64,000 bases of DNA from Xylocopa sonorina (taxonomy: Eukaryota > Arthropoda > Insecta > Hymenoptera > Apidae): contig NC_135197.1 of the NCBI RefSeq assembly GCF_050948175.1, positions 7,086,501 through 7,150,500 on the forward strand, in the 5' to 3' direction. The notes under the pieces were generated by a model. It ran no database searches and was not told the DNA's origin. It worked only from the letters and a program-made list of their open reading frames with translations. A program made the translations under genes and the position numbers. Of the stretch, positions 1 through 13,629 are shown piece by piece; positions within the stretch are counted from its first letter, which is position 1, and each line of letters opens with the position of its first letter.

Positions 1-3000
1 GTGGAAAATCGAGCCGCGGATGCACCCTTCTATTAGACCCATCGATCGTTTCCAATCCTCCGACTTTATCCTACCATCGTAACAACGTGATCGAAGCGTA
101 ACAATTTGTATGCGCAGGTGTAACACGAGCCGATAGTTTGGATGCTGGCGAATTGTTCCTCTATATCCGTCGAATGTATCTCAATATGACATTACTGTAC
201 CCGCATCGTGGTCTCATGGGAGACTCGAGAATCGCGTTCCCACCCCTTTTTCCGATCGCTTCATTCAGAAACAGCGTACCCAAAAATCTGACTCCCTGAC
301 TCTTCCGGAATTTCTCTAAGACACCGTTTCCTGTTGTCGACTCTACAAATTCCATGGATCGTGTCTACCACTTCGTGTCTACCCCCTTCGTTTTCTGTGC
401 GTACAGTATCGATGAATCGAGAACACGACGCGCAGTCGATAAATTAACAGGCAGCAGACGCGCGTGTCGGTTTTCACGCTTGTCAGACGTTTGTTCTAAT
501 CGCTTAATTAAGTGTCCCGCCCCGTCGTTTCGAAAACATTCCTCCGCTGGCTTAAGGGAAAGGGGTAGAACAATCGACTGGTCGATCCATCGAGACGGGA
601 CGACTGGCAGTATTTCAAGAGAGCGTGGGGTGCAACGAGATCTATCCCGTTTTCGGCGCGTTTCAGTGCCGCTTAAAGTAAATAGGAACGCGTGTTACGT
701 GACCAGGGGCGTGTCGTTTCCTAAAGTCATTTGTAGGGAAAATGTCCGGCTCTCGAACGTGATCCTTTTCCGCGTCCTGCACGGCGTACCCTTCCATCGC
801 CCACGGAACAGAGAAGACTTATGTCTCCGCGCAGCTGTCGCGACAGCATAAATCCCGCTGGTACCCGTGGCTGCTCCTTTTTTCCCTCCTTCCTCCCTTC
901 TTTTGCCCCCGTCTAAACTACCACTGCGTGTTTTGGAAATCTCCTTCTTTTTTTTTTGGGCAGGGGAACCCTGTCTCATTCATAATACGTATATAGATTT
1001 GTATACTCGAAGCTGGGACATTTTTAGGCGTCTCTTTGTCTCGCCTAATCACACGGTTGTTTTGAACCGGATTATGAACTCGTGTGAGTGAAACGGGGTA
1101 ATTGGTTCGAGAGATTTCACTCGCTCGTTTCTTTTCGATGCTTCTCGTTGAACACTCTCGAACGGCGACGAAAGCGTTACTCTTACGGATTTCTACGAAA
1201 TTTCTGCTCCACCGACGTGTAAGTTATCGTGGAATAATAAGGGGGACCAGGAATCAGTTACACCCACGACAGATTAAGGTTGTTTATTTGTTCGTGGCGA
1301 AGCAACACTCGACCCGCCCTAATCGAGCGACTTCTTAAAATGTAGAACAATGCGCCGTGATTACCGCGGCTGTTTCAAAAATGAAACATTTTCGAGTGAC
1401 TAATAATAGCGAGATGGTGAAGCCTGCGCTAGGGTGCAACGTGCAACATCCTGGCACGTGCGTAAACAATTCTCTTAGGTAATTCCTACCCCTCGACTCG
1501 CGCTGCACAATGGTCTAAAAATATTCGCGTTTTGCGAACGAGAAATTCGTGGAAATTCATGGAAAACCGATGTGAACCCCGATAACGATTGGATCCGATT
1601 AATTCTTAATAAGGGAACCAGGAATTTACGCCTGCCACCTTTTCCGATGCGAAACACGCGCCAAAAATTTATTTAGTCTGTCGCGTAACCGCGCCGCTAT
1701 CAGAAACAAATCAAATTTGTCGACGTCGTTAAATCACGCCTCTGGCCGTTCAACGTCCGAGACCGGGAGAGCAAATACGGGGGCCCATAAAATTGCGCTC
1801 CTACACGAATCACCCCTGCACCCAGATTACTCGACGTCACCGCGTCATCGACGGTGCTTTTACGGTTCCAATTTTTCCCTTACCTCCTCACGCTGCGTTC
1901 CCATTTCGAGAAGAAAACCTCAACAACGACCGCGCTACGTCTCGCCTCGTTCGCGGCTAAATTTTCATGCCTCGAGACACAATGGTATCCTCTGTCCCGT
2001 GTTCGAAAGGGTTTAATCGACCTACTTTACGACCCCTAAAACCGAGACGTAAATTTTCACCGTTCACAGCGGTTCCTGTAATTAAATCTCCTACTGCTTT
2101 TGCTTTTCTATCATTTTCTGGATGCAAGTTCGTTCCCTCGCGGTTTTCCCGATGTCCACGCTGTCTGGAGAGGAAACGAAGGCGTGAACTTGGGAAAAGC
2201 GATCGCGATCGTCTCGCAAAGGGACCCGGGCCAGGATCAGAGAAGCCGCAAACTGTCCAGCTGTTACTCCGGCCTCTTTAGCAGGCGGATAGGTGAAAAC
2301 GACTTAAGCGTATCGACATGTGTAGAAACAAGATATCCGATACTTCCTTAGCGAGACCTCCTACCGTGGACGGTGCTCGTCCGATTCAGATTTACGACGT
2401 TGCATCCTCTGGAACGGCGTGAGACCGCCGGTACACGCGCGTTATTGCGATCGTTTCAGCGCAACAAGTAAATAAATTCCGCGCGATGGTTGCAGACCAC
2501 GATGACTCTCTGTATCATCGACGCTTTCGTTCCAGCAATTATTCATCCTGTAATCGCGCCTTTTAACTAATTTTATTCTGACGTTCTCGAGCCTCTCGCA
2601 TAGTCCTCGCAAGAACAGTGGAACAACGATCAATCGCGATCGAAACGAGAAAAAGTTCGTCTCGACGAGAGACAATTACGAACGATAGAATTCGCAGCGT
2701 TTGCCGCGAAGAGAAGTGACGCACTCTGGGCGATTTCAGACTTTGTTTCACCGCTTCGAACGCTGTGAGGCACAAAGACAAAATGGAGGTGGGAGGCGAG
2801 GAGAGTGGTGGATTCCTTTACATGAAATCGGTAACCATTCTCGTGCATGTAATTCCCACATGACTAAAACGGGCCACCCGTGGTGGGGATATATGTAACA
2901 CCGGGATCCCAAGCGTCAAGCTCCGAAGTTTAGTTTTGCTTACGACGACCCTAAGTCCCGCCGACCAGGTCTCTTGTCCCCTGACCTGACTAGCCGCGAG

Positions 3001-6000
3001 TCGAGGAACATGACACTGATTCGTTACTTCCGCGAAAGTTCCGGGTCCCTTGCGAATTGATTAAATCGATCACTGCTTCTCAGCCACGTGGACATTTCGG
3101 ATACCATCGTTCACCATGAAGAGTGAGTACGATTTATACGTTCGATACCAAAGTTATACTTCGTTTCGTAAAATAGTAGCCTGTTTCGTTCGATTTCGAT
3201 TTCCTTTATCGTCGAGAAAAACGTATCCCACGGAAAGGAAACGAGTCCTCCACATCCTCGTGGTCAGCGATCGCGTTCCTACGTTTCTCGCGCTACGACT
3301 TCCAATAATCCAGCTAAATTGCCAGGCCAACAGGGCCCAAGCTCGACCGTGTATCGGGTTGGCTTAGTGAAACGGGAGAGAAATCGTTAAATAAAAGCGG
3401 CCACGGTGCCGAGGGCCGAGAGAACGCGGCGAATGGTAAAAAAAAGAGCAACGCGTGTCGCGGGTCGTCACGGCAGGCAACCCCCATCGTGGCTTATGGC
3501 GTACGGCCACGTGAGATTCGTGGGTTTCGTCAGGGCCTGCGTTGCCTTTTGTCATCGGCCCTGGTCCCAGTTCTTAATTCGCAACGGCGACAACGTCGAG
3601 TTACGGCCGAGTAAATTGACTTTACGTTTGTTCCATTACCCTTTTCCAGCGGTTGCGTACGAGGACATTGATCAATTTAAACCCTTCTTCGCGTTCGTTC
3701 GCTGGTTCTATATTTCATCGTTCTACAAATTATTGTATCCCTGATTCTTCGCCTCGTGCTATTCTCTATTAGCGACGAACGTTGAACGACAAACCTCGGT
3801 GAACAGAGCCCCTACGAGCCGTAACTCTCTCGCTGGTGTCGCGCCAATGTGCACATTTTTATTGCGCGTGTAGTTGACGCTCGCCTTGTATGCAAGCCTT
3901 GATTATGGTAGAAGATGCCTCGTCAGCATAACAGACATCCTTGTTATCGTGGCGGCGTCCAAGGTTACGCCGTTGGTGCCTAATCGGAGGCCCGATTTGT
4001 CTCCGCTCCCACTTTCCTTTCTTTTTTCCACGTGGACATGTTTTAATCGCCACGGTTCTCGTTCGTGAACGGCCGCTCGTATCCCAGCTTCGCCGACTAA
4101 TCCCCTCGCGGACTTAATCCGTAACGCCGGATCAAGTACTTTTTTCGAATCACGCGCGTTCGACGGCCGATCCACATTATTTCGTTCGACCATCGATCCG
4201 CGCGTTACGCCAACCGAATAAAAATCCGGAACCGGACGAATATGAAATTAATCGTCGGATTAAACAATCTTTCGTTTCGTTGCGAATCGACAGTTTCGCA
4301 CGTCTGTCGCCTGTCGATTTTCATTGATTCTTTATCGACGAAATATTATTCAGAGATGGGATACAAGCGCATTTTAGCAGTCTGCTAGAACGCGGCTGGC
4401 TTTCTTCGAGTGCTTCTTTTCTGCGCGGCGAAATCGTCACGACCGTGAGACGAGTCGTGGCGTTTACTGCCGAATCGAATGGCAAAAGCAACGAGACACA
4501 GACCAGAGAAACTCCTGCTCCGCCGGTACCGATCGCATCTGTTCGATCTTTTATTTCGTTTTAAAACCGCAACACCCTCGTTCTCGTGCGATGCGTAAGA
4601 GAATATTAAAAATATCGTAACGAGCAGGTTTATTAGTCGATTGTTATACTTTCTTCGAAGGTGGCCTCGTCGATTCGTAGAAACGCAACGAATATACGAC
4701 CACCCTTGGTTTCTCCGCGTCCATTTGACGCGCGCCTCATCCGAGCGCTGATGTATACCTCGGGGTGAGAGGGCAAAAGCGTGGAGGTGATAATAAGCCG
4801 TAAAGACTGTGAAACGCATCAGAAATGCGTGAAGCGTTCGTTCCCTTCGGCTTTACAAACGGCTCGATGTCGAGCAATCGTCGAACTGGCAATATTTTGG
4901 CAAAATTATGGCGTTGCGCGGTGTCATTGATGTCTCGAGTATACTCTTCTTTCATCTCGACCGAGGGTGAGAATGTATCTCGCTGGGACGCTAACACTTT
5001 TTAAATAAAGAACATTTTCAAGCTTCGAGTCCGATCGTCAGTTCATCCGTGACTAATGGAACGATACGTAACCACGGTGAATCGACTGCGCGTATTCCTC
5101 GATGTCCACGTTCGTTTTTCTACGCGAGGGTAGCGAGAGGCGAAGAATAACGTAACACCCGTGATTTATGTGAGACGGTCTAGACGCTGCTTTACAAATA
5201 TTTGTAGTAAACACTTCCGTTCTGATATCCTCGACTTCTTCTCCTTTGATTTATGTACTCAATTTATATCGGTCTCTATATCATAATTCTTGCGCGAATC
5301 AGGGTGGAAACCAAGGATAATGGATCACGGAATCCTTCGTATTTTGTCTCTTATTCGATTTATTCGGTGGCGATACCCACGATGGCGATTCGTTCGCGAA
5401 CCCTGGAAACACCAGTTCGCGAATCGACTAATAAAAAGAAATCGTTGATTCGTGAAGGGCGAGGGAAGAGCGTTGCAAATAAATGAACCATGAGAGACGA
5501 GAAAAACGAGAGTGACTAATAAAAAGCGTGACGTCAATGAATCAGCAAACAAGAGGGATTAGTTGGCCGAAAGCCAAAGTGTAAAATAATGGTACGATAA
5601 TCTCGGCGGTGGGCGACGGATCGTCTTGAATTATACCCTATTTAACAAAGCTACTCGCGATCTCGAGGGACGTTATAATTATTCGTTAATTAAGGTCGTC
5701 TTGATTGCTACGAGACCGTGTATCGCTTTCGCTATTTTCGGCATCGCCACAAAGAGAAGCGCATCGATAGGGTCTCAATAGACACGTAAGACGGATTCGC
5801 AACGGAGAACATTGGTGCGATTTCTGCAAACTTCCTCGATGGCGAACGGTCGTACGTAATTGGAGAGTATTTTTCCTTTGCGCACGCTGGTTGCAAACGA
5901 TGCGTCTATGCAGCCGGTGTATGTAGGATGTTATACTTTGTAGAGTGTGGCGTCATTCAACGCAGTGTACGTGTCCAAGTGGAAAACACAGGCGACACCA

Positions 6001-6235
6001 ATTATCCATTTTTGCACGGAATTATCGCCGTCGACCGAGATAACGGTGACCATGCTCGCGCCGCGTACAAATCGTTTACAAAGAGAAGACACTCGAAAAA
6101 TACCATCGGACTTGGAATTCCACGACGGCCTTGCTCATTATCAATCCGCGGAACATCTCTCATCCGCGGATCAAAATAACGCGCGACCACTTTTCGAGCA
6201 TCGTTGCGCGAGTAGAAATCTCCATTTGAAAAGCA

Positions 6236-6254
6236 TCTCTCTCTCTCTCTCTCT
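6236..6254. repeat. (TC)n microsatellite
   Basis: An uninterrupted TC dinucleotide run of about 19 bp in the upstream intergenic DNA. Confidence 0.9.
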
Positions 6255-9200
6255 TTCGAGAAATCGTTTCATTCGAAGAAGAAAAATGCGTGGCGAAGAG
6301 AAACGAAAGAATCTGGAATATCCCCGTGGTACACGGTCGACTCTCTGGGGTGCGTTTATTTGCCCTCGTGATTGCCATCGGCCCCGGGGATGACGTCGCG
6401 TACGTTGGGTGGCCATTTTAGAGGCGCGCCTGGACGATCAGTCACACTTAACGTCAGGACTGAAGTGACTTAGTTTAGGGCTGTTTAAAGGGCGGGCTGT
6501 TCGCGGATGAAAAGCTGGGGGCCTCGCCCATTCGAGGCCGTCGGGGGTGCGAGTTTCTCTCTGCCGTGTAGTTCGACCGTTTCTACCCTCTCCATCTTCC
6601 CGACGAGAGGTACCAACTAACAACGTGAATGAGAGGGTTGACTTTTCTGCTAGCCAGCCTCTCCCCTCCGCTCATCTCTCCCTCTCTGTCCCGTCTTTTC
6701 CTCCGAAGGTACTCACCACGGAGAACTGTATCGTCCTAGCTGCAGAGCGGCGAGCGAGCGCGCACAACCTCGTGGAAACGTTTCGCTTATGTGCACGCAC
6801 ATGTCGACCCTCGGTGGTTTACGCGAACCAAGGGCGGCTTTCTCACGCGCGACGTTCCCTCTTCGAGCCGAAGGGTTGTTAGACTCTGTTTTTTCTTCCC
6901 CCCGATCACGGGAGGGGGCAGATTGTCGTTACACTAATTGTTACTCGTACGCTTTAGCCAGACAAAACACCCCCGTTTTGCATCGCTCCGCAATTAGGGC
7001 TCCGTCGAGACGATACCCGAAACTTCGTTTCGTTTCGACTTGGCGGGGCTAGGCGTACGTACGTGTTCCAAGGAACGCTCGGTATCGCTGGTTCCAAGGA
7101 AGCAGAAACACAAATTCGGCTGTCATCCACAGCTTCCAGCTATCGTGCACGCTTAACGATTATTCGGTTGTTGCCTGGCACGGGTTTACAAACCTACATC
7201 TCGCGTTTCACCATCGCGACTCTGGCGTCTAAACAAGGCGTCGAATTTTTTGATCGATAGCTGACTCAGCTGATCCGTCGATCCTTTTAACACCACGAAC
7301 CTCTACTCGCGAAGTAGCTGAAAATTCCATTAGAAATTCCATCCACGATCGAGAGAAGCGACAGGGGAACCGAAATTCTGGAATTTTAAAGAATCCACGA
7401 AACGAAATCCGAAACGATACGGCTGGTACGCGACGAAGAATCGCTGCCCCGTCGTTGGCAGCCCCTTTGGGTACACACGATTCGTGGAGAAAAACGGGGT
7501 TACCATGTTTCTTTTTAAATAAACGCGCGGGCAACGCAATGAGATCAGCGAGGTTGTCGCGGGTGTGTATCCAACGTTGGCTGGAAGACGCAGAGAAATC
7601 CGAGGTGCGGTGCTCGACAGGCGAGGGGTAGCTGCACGGGGGCGGAAAGCGTGTAGGATTACAGATTATATACGTTGCTCGCGGTTGGCTCGCGGCTGTT
7701 GTTTGTTGGGTCCACGAACAACATTGTAAGTAAGTGGAGTAAGTAGCCGTGGCGACCGTGGGGGCCATGCTGCACCGGGGCCACGTGTTGTACCGTCTAC
7801 GTGTCGACCGAGGACCACGTAAGAGCGCAGATATGTCGGCCAGCGGAACGTAGAACGACACCCTGCGATCTTACGCGGTCAGCACGATGGAAGAGAAACA
7901 CGGGTCGTGGCGCAATTAAAACGCGCCGCGATTCCGAGTATCGGCGGCTCCACGTGGAACCGCGAACGTGCGACACAAGCAAAAGATCAACGTACCGATC
8001 GTTAGAACACGGGATCCTTTCAGAGAGAAGAGGAGAGGACGTTTACGAAGAAGTTGGCTCGCGATAGCGTCGATCAACGGCGAAACGAGAGACAGTAGAT
8101 ACGAAGCTTTGAGAAATATCGAAAAATTCCATCGCCCAGGGTATTTAAAGGGCGAGATACGTTCGTAGAAATTCTACTAGTTTAGAAATTTAATCAAGAA
8201 AGAAGAAGGAAAGAGATGGGGTGTCGATGTGAATAACAGAAAGGGTACAGGGTTGTAGCGATGCGAGAGAGGGAACGCAGCGCAAGCGTCAATCGGGGAT
8301 TAATATCGAGTGTACCCTACAGTTTTTGAGCAAATATGCAAGATCCGTATGCGCGGGGGAATAGTGACAAAGACAATATTTGTTGAAATTTACACGCATG
8401 CCGTGCCGGCGCTGTTTTCGTATCGGTAATATCGGCGAGTCTTCCGTGATCGAGTACACACGGTCGCGTGAGCGGGAAATGTCACGGTTCTTCACCCCGT
8501 GGCTGTGTGCACGCGTATGAAAACGTTGGTACGCGCGACCGACGACGAAAATGAATCGACGATTGTTCTGTCAATTCTTGCGGACCAATTTGCATCGATG
8601 ATCGCGACGTAAATGTAAACCTGATGTCCTCCATGCAAATTTTACGGGTTTTTCGCAGATATTTTTCGAGCTGCTTCGACAAGTATAATTTTCTATAAAG
8701 AGAGGTAAATAAAATTCCACGCGCGTAATTCTACAAAACAATGCCAATGAAAGGCGGGATAAAAAAATTTGGAGCCCCAATGCTTTCATCGTACATTCAC
8801 CCCCTGGAAGACGACACAAAATTGTAGGGACGTACGACAAACAACAAATTGGATATTTCGTCGTACAATCGATGGCGCCGACAATGGTCACGGGGGATGA
8901 TATCTGGCCAATTTCACCGTTCGTTCTTTTAGCAGAATAAATTCATGCTTCCCACCGCTCGTATCACATCTTCGACGCAAACATCGTAGTTTATGCTAGA
9001 ACACGCTGTATGTTAATAATTTAGCCTGCAATCGTGTTACATCGCTCGAAGAGTGTTTCGATGTGCACAGAAAAAGATATTCTCCACAGAACCGAAAATC
9101 TACTCTCAAACGATCACAGCGTTCGAGATTAAAATTCCAACACCTTCCAACCATCGAGTTCTCCTAAAACGCTCCGAAATATCACGTACTCTCGTTCCAG

Positions 9201-11860
9201 CTCGATCCGCCAACAAATCAAGCCGTGTCTACGACCTAGAGCAACGACGTGGACCAGTCAACCTTCGGTTTGTTAAAATGCGCGAGCACACTCCCGGTCA
9301 TTGTGTCCCAGGATCGGTGAATGGATTTTCGGCTCTGCCCGAAAGGGGATGATGAATCGCGCGTGTACCAGCCCCCTTGTCTTTTCGGCGAACACGAGGG
9401 CGTTCTTGGGACAAGGGCAGGGGGTGTGCGGACGAAGAAAAAGCGCGCTGGGGATGGTTGCGCGTTTCCATCCGACAACGGAAATGTAGGTGAGCCCGAT
9501 GTTAAGCCGTGGCGGAGTTGCAGGCTCGCGCGCCCTCGGAAATGCATTGAGACGGTCACGAACGACAAGGGCGAAGCTGCCATCGCGTGTACACGCATCT
9601 TCAGCGTTCGTATGCCACCGTGATCGTTTCACGATGGTAATTCACGGGCTGACCCAAATAGTATCGCGCCGTTTGGATACGCTCGAACGGAATCGAATCG
9701 ATTCAGGTGGGTTCGCTCGTTCAAAGGACGCTGGGTTTCATTAATTCACGGCGTGGACGTTAGGTCGACGGTCGCATTCAGATGTCACGATCCACGGATT
9801 CCTGGTTTCTCAGATCTTCGTTCGCGATAGTTCTCTGATAATTCAACGCCGTGATTCTCGGATGTTCGCTCGTAAAATCGTCGCTGGGTGTATAATAGAC
9901 GTGTCATTGGGGAAACGAGGAATTTCAGATTTGATAAATTCGAAGGAGGAAATGTATGACGTCAAAGCGTCGATTGTAGAAAGATACGTTGTTATTGCTG
10001 ATACGCATAGGATGTTTAGAAATACCGCAGAAGTGTTTTCGCGATTATTTTTATACGAACTTGCTTCTGGAAATATTTACGGTTCTTTGGAATATTCCGT
10101 TGCTGTTTCGTTCGAACAAATGAACGAGTGTTTTAAAGTCCGTTTAAAGATAACACTGTTGCGAAACGCGGAAGGGGATACGTGTGTTTCTTTTTATAAC
10201 AATACCGCCTCTACAGAAGCGTGTTGCAAACTGCTCGAGCAAGTACGAGCGATTTTAATCACCGTCTCTGTTCCCTTCCTCATTGCCGCGCAGTCGTGCC
10301 GAACGAACAAGAGCAATTCGAACGAATTTTCCAGGCGTTCCACGTGAATCGATGAGATTAGGAGGTAGATCCGTTAATTGAACAGCCGGATTCGAGCAGC
10401 GTCGGGGCACAAATTGAATCACCTCCCTCTGTTTCCTCGCCGATTACTTATCGTGGATATCGATTATATTCGTAATGGTATATAATAGTGTGTTCCGTAC
10501 GATTGAAGTCAAGGGAAAAAATGCAATAAAAAATTATATTAATCACTGGGTAACTACGAAACGAACGAACGGTCGAGGAGGAACATCTCTCTTCGCGAGA
10601 TGGACGCGTCGAGGTCCTCTCATCGTCTTAGCGTAAAAGTTTATAACACGATGACCCTGAATGACGCGTTTCCAGTTTTTCCGAAGCTCCTTCCGGACAT
10701 CTGCACGATCCTGAGGAAGTTCGAGGAGCAACCACGGCCGCACGTGTATCCGCAGCCAAACCACCCCTCCCTCTCTCTCTGTCTTCCTCTGTTTCGTACC
10801 GTTATATCGCGTCTTAGCCTCGAAAAGGTACGAGGATGGCGAGAGACGGAGGGAAGGAAGAAACACATGTTTCGTATTAGATATTTTCTACCTGTCGACC
10901 CGGGCCAGGGCGCATAGAAAGTGTTTAACGAAGAGAATACCGCCGCTTCGTGGCGAAGGTAACGCCAGGAGACGAGGAACACGTGTACCCTCGACCAAAA
11001 TCGTGGACATTGTGTCTACGGGGGAGGCGTCTAGGCCAGCGGCAGGTTCTTCCTTCCTTCCTTCCGCAACATGTTGCCAGCACATGTTTCCTATTCCGGG
11101 ATGCACTTTGCACCCGGGCAAAAAGGTGCATAGCAAGGTGGTTATACAGCCCGGTCGTAAACGGCAGGTTACAACCTGTCATTCACGAGAATTTCGCCCT
11201 GGACGAATTTGCACACGTGACCGTACCGCACCGCGATGAATTTCGAAACGTGACCAAATCGCACCGGCTGACGCTACGACGACGTCTCCGGAGGATTCCT
11301 CTGTAAACTGTTCCAGATGACTCGATTTTCACTGTCGCCCATCTTAAACGCCGATAAACGATTCATCTTCGACGTTCCCTTCGGGTCAAGTGATTCGACT
11401 GTAACCTGGATGGGAATCTGTAATTTTCTCGTCGCGTATATTTCGTCTTCTGAGAGAAGATCTACGCGAGAGCAACGTGTCCGGGGAAATAGAATCGGAG
11501 CAGTTTTCTTAACGATTACTGGAAGATTTATCGAGGAAGGTGTTCGAGAAAGTTTCGAAACTGCCAAGATCCGCAAGCATTTCCATCGTTAGTTCGATGT
11601 TGAACTGCGTAGAGAAGCGAGCGGCGCGATCGGGAAGGGCAATAAGCATTCTATGGTGGCTCGTCAAGGGAACAGTACGGCCACCAGCAATCCGGCTTTG
11701 CTTTCGATTTTGCCACCCGTAGTCTCGCTGTATACGGACCGTCCAGCACCGTCGTCATTTCGAATCACTTGGGCTTTCCCCGGCAACTTTTGCGACTACG
11801 GCAACCAACCTCCGTCTCTTCCCCTCTAAACCCAGTCTGCGCTCGTCCTGTTTCCCTCGA

Positions 11861-11917
11861 ACCGTTCCCTCTTCTCACTCCCTCTCTCTCTCTTTCTCTC
11901 TGTCTCTCCCTCTCTCG
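11861..11917. repeat. Imperfect (CT)n pyrimidine tract
   Basis: A CT-rich tract broken by a few T and G bases. It lies about 0.7 kb upstream of the possible first coding exon of the sim-like gene. Whether it has any promoter role cannot be told from sequence. Confidence 0.8.
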
Positions 11918-12603
11918 TTGGGAACACAGAGAACCCAGACAGAGAAGTTTTCACGCGCGTGTACAGAGGGGTCTTTCGACTGACCCTGCTCCAAGGGTGG
12001 AGCTTAAAATAAGGGTGGTACCTCACGGCTTACCTACCCCATCGAGAAACAGCATTGGGGATGAGATGGAAGCGAAGGAACAGCAGTAGGAGGAGAGACA
12101 CGCCGACGGAGCGAAAGAGAGAAGGACCAAACGCGACACGAGGTCTCCACGAGCCGAACAACTCCGTACGCTCGGTGCACTAGTCGTAATTTAAGTGCAA
12201 GGAGCATCGGTCGTGGCCCGTGCGCTCGTCTCGTTCAAGGTTCGCCTCGGTGTTTTCAAGGTCGTGACTGGAATCGAAATTTCCGGATAAGCGGATCCCT
12301 CGCTCTGTCTCTGCCAGCGGAAGTTGCACGGGGCTTTTGTTTAGTGTCGTTACAGAAAAGAGGCTGTGGGTTTGTCTGTTTGTTTGTATGTACACGCGAG
12401 AGAAAGTGTTCGAAAGGATTCGACGGGGACGTTTTCGAAGCCTCGCGAGAAGTTTCAACGTTGTCCGCAACACGTGGTCAACGCGATGTTGTGAGGAACA
12501 CGAGGTGTCTTCGACGTGTCCAAGTGTCACGAGCGTATTTCTATATGATAGCAACCGCACGCAGCTGCGATCGAATTGTGCGCGTCCAGCGTACAGATAG
12601 AAG

Positions 12604-12694
12604 ATGGCGCCCACCGTCGAGAGCCACGGTCGTCGAATTATTTCAGACGGCGATCCCTATGTCGGTAGTTGGAGACGGAAACAGGCAGAGAAAG
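12604..12694 (+). CDS. Possible alternative first coding exon of the sim-like gene
   Basis: The ATG at 12604 has a good start context (A at -3, G at +4) and opens a 91-nt frame ending at an AAAG/GTATCG donor. If it is spliced to an acceptor after 13642 (TTCCAG), the phase matches exactly: the leftover G joins AC to make GAC, and the frame runs into the bHLH exon. The result would be 30 residues at the N-terminus replacing the four encoded from 13630. Against this, the donor is weak (C at +5) and the peptide matches nothing I know. It is offered as an alternative start only. Confidence 0.25.
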
Positions 12695-13629
12695 GTATCG
12701 AAGTCTGTTTCTGTTCATTTGACAAACGTTCATCCTTAGCTGTAAAAATGTTCGAATTGACAATAACAATTTTTCCCTTGAAACGATTAAACGCGAGCTT
12801 GGATCATTTGGAGTCTCTGCACTCGCACTTTCCTCTAAGTCTATTTCGTTGAACAATCGAGGGGAAAAAGAGACTTCCACCGTGCATTTTGTTCCGACCG
12901 CTGAAAGCAAACGGATTTTTACTACAAATTCTTAGAATACAGAAATAGGCACAACCGAGCTGTTGTTACGGTGTTATGCATGTTAACTCCTCTGTGGCAC
13001 TTCTAGGTACTACGTCAATACACCGCGAGTCTCCTGAAGTCTCCGCCTTCTTTATTTTCCTTTCCCTCTCGCCGTTTTACGAGTGAGACTAATTAAAACC
13101 GAGAATTCCACCATCCTTTACACCTATCGCCACGTTGCAACTTTATCGAAACATTAATTTGCGAGATCTTCGAATGTTCCCGTGGAAAACGAAGAAAAGA
13201 AACAGCTCCTTCGCTTTTGGACGAAAAACAAATTCCAGGACTGTCCACGGTTAAGTTTTCGAAACTCGTGGTACATTGTTATACCCTTTACGGTGAAGAT
13301 GTTGCGACCGAGTCGGTGGAATTGGTGACTGAAACGACGGAGCAGGAAAAAAATGCATTATTCAAGCGAATTTCCATCCGTGAGAAGTCTCGGTAGATGG
13401 GTAGCTACGTCGTTAGATTGCTCTCTTGCCGGCGTTTTAATGACGGTTTGCTCCCTTTGCTTTCGGTTCTCATAACGAGCAGCTTCGGCGTCGTTATGGC
13501 TTTCGCGCTGTATCATCCTCCTCTGACGACGATCGCGACATTACCATCGTTGCCATCACTGAAAATGCATTCCTTTGTCGTCCCTCCTGCTTTCGTTTTA
13601 CAAATCTAAAAATCGTTACACTCTTTGTG

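Larger units (their letters stand above)
1..12603. other. Gene-poor region upstream of the sim-like gene
   Basis: No open reading frame here has recognisable domain content or joins to another by good splice sites. The longest frames (for example 7229-7861 on the minus strand) have low-complexity, arginine/serine-rich translations typical of chance frames in moderately GC-rich DNA. The stretch holds short CT microsatellites (about 6236-6254 and 11861-11917) and scattered ACGTG motifs, including three within 38 bp at 7783-7820. By position it is probably cis-regulatory DNA, and perhaps 5' non-coding exons, of the Sim-family gene downstream; that role is inferred. One frame at 9862-10347 has a more protein-like composition and is treated separately as a finding. 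Confidence 0.6.

Noticed and set aside
7229..7861. 210-codon minus-strand frame, among the longest in the left region
   Set aside because: Low-complexity Arg/Ser/Pro-rich translation, no domain, overlapping frames on both strands of GC-richer DNA; expected by chance.
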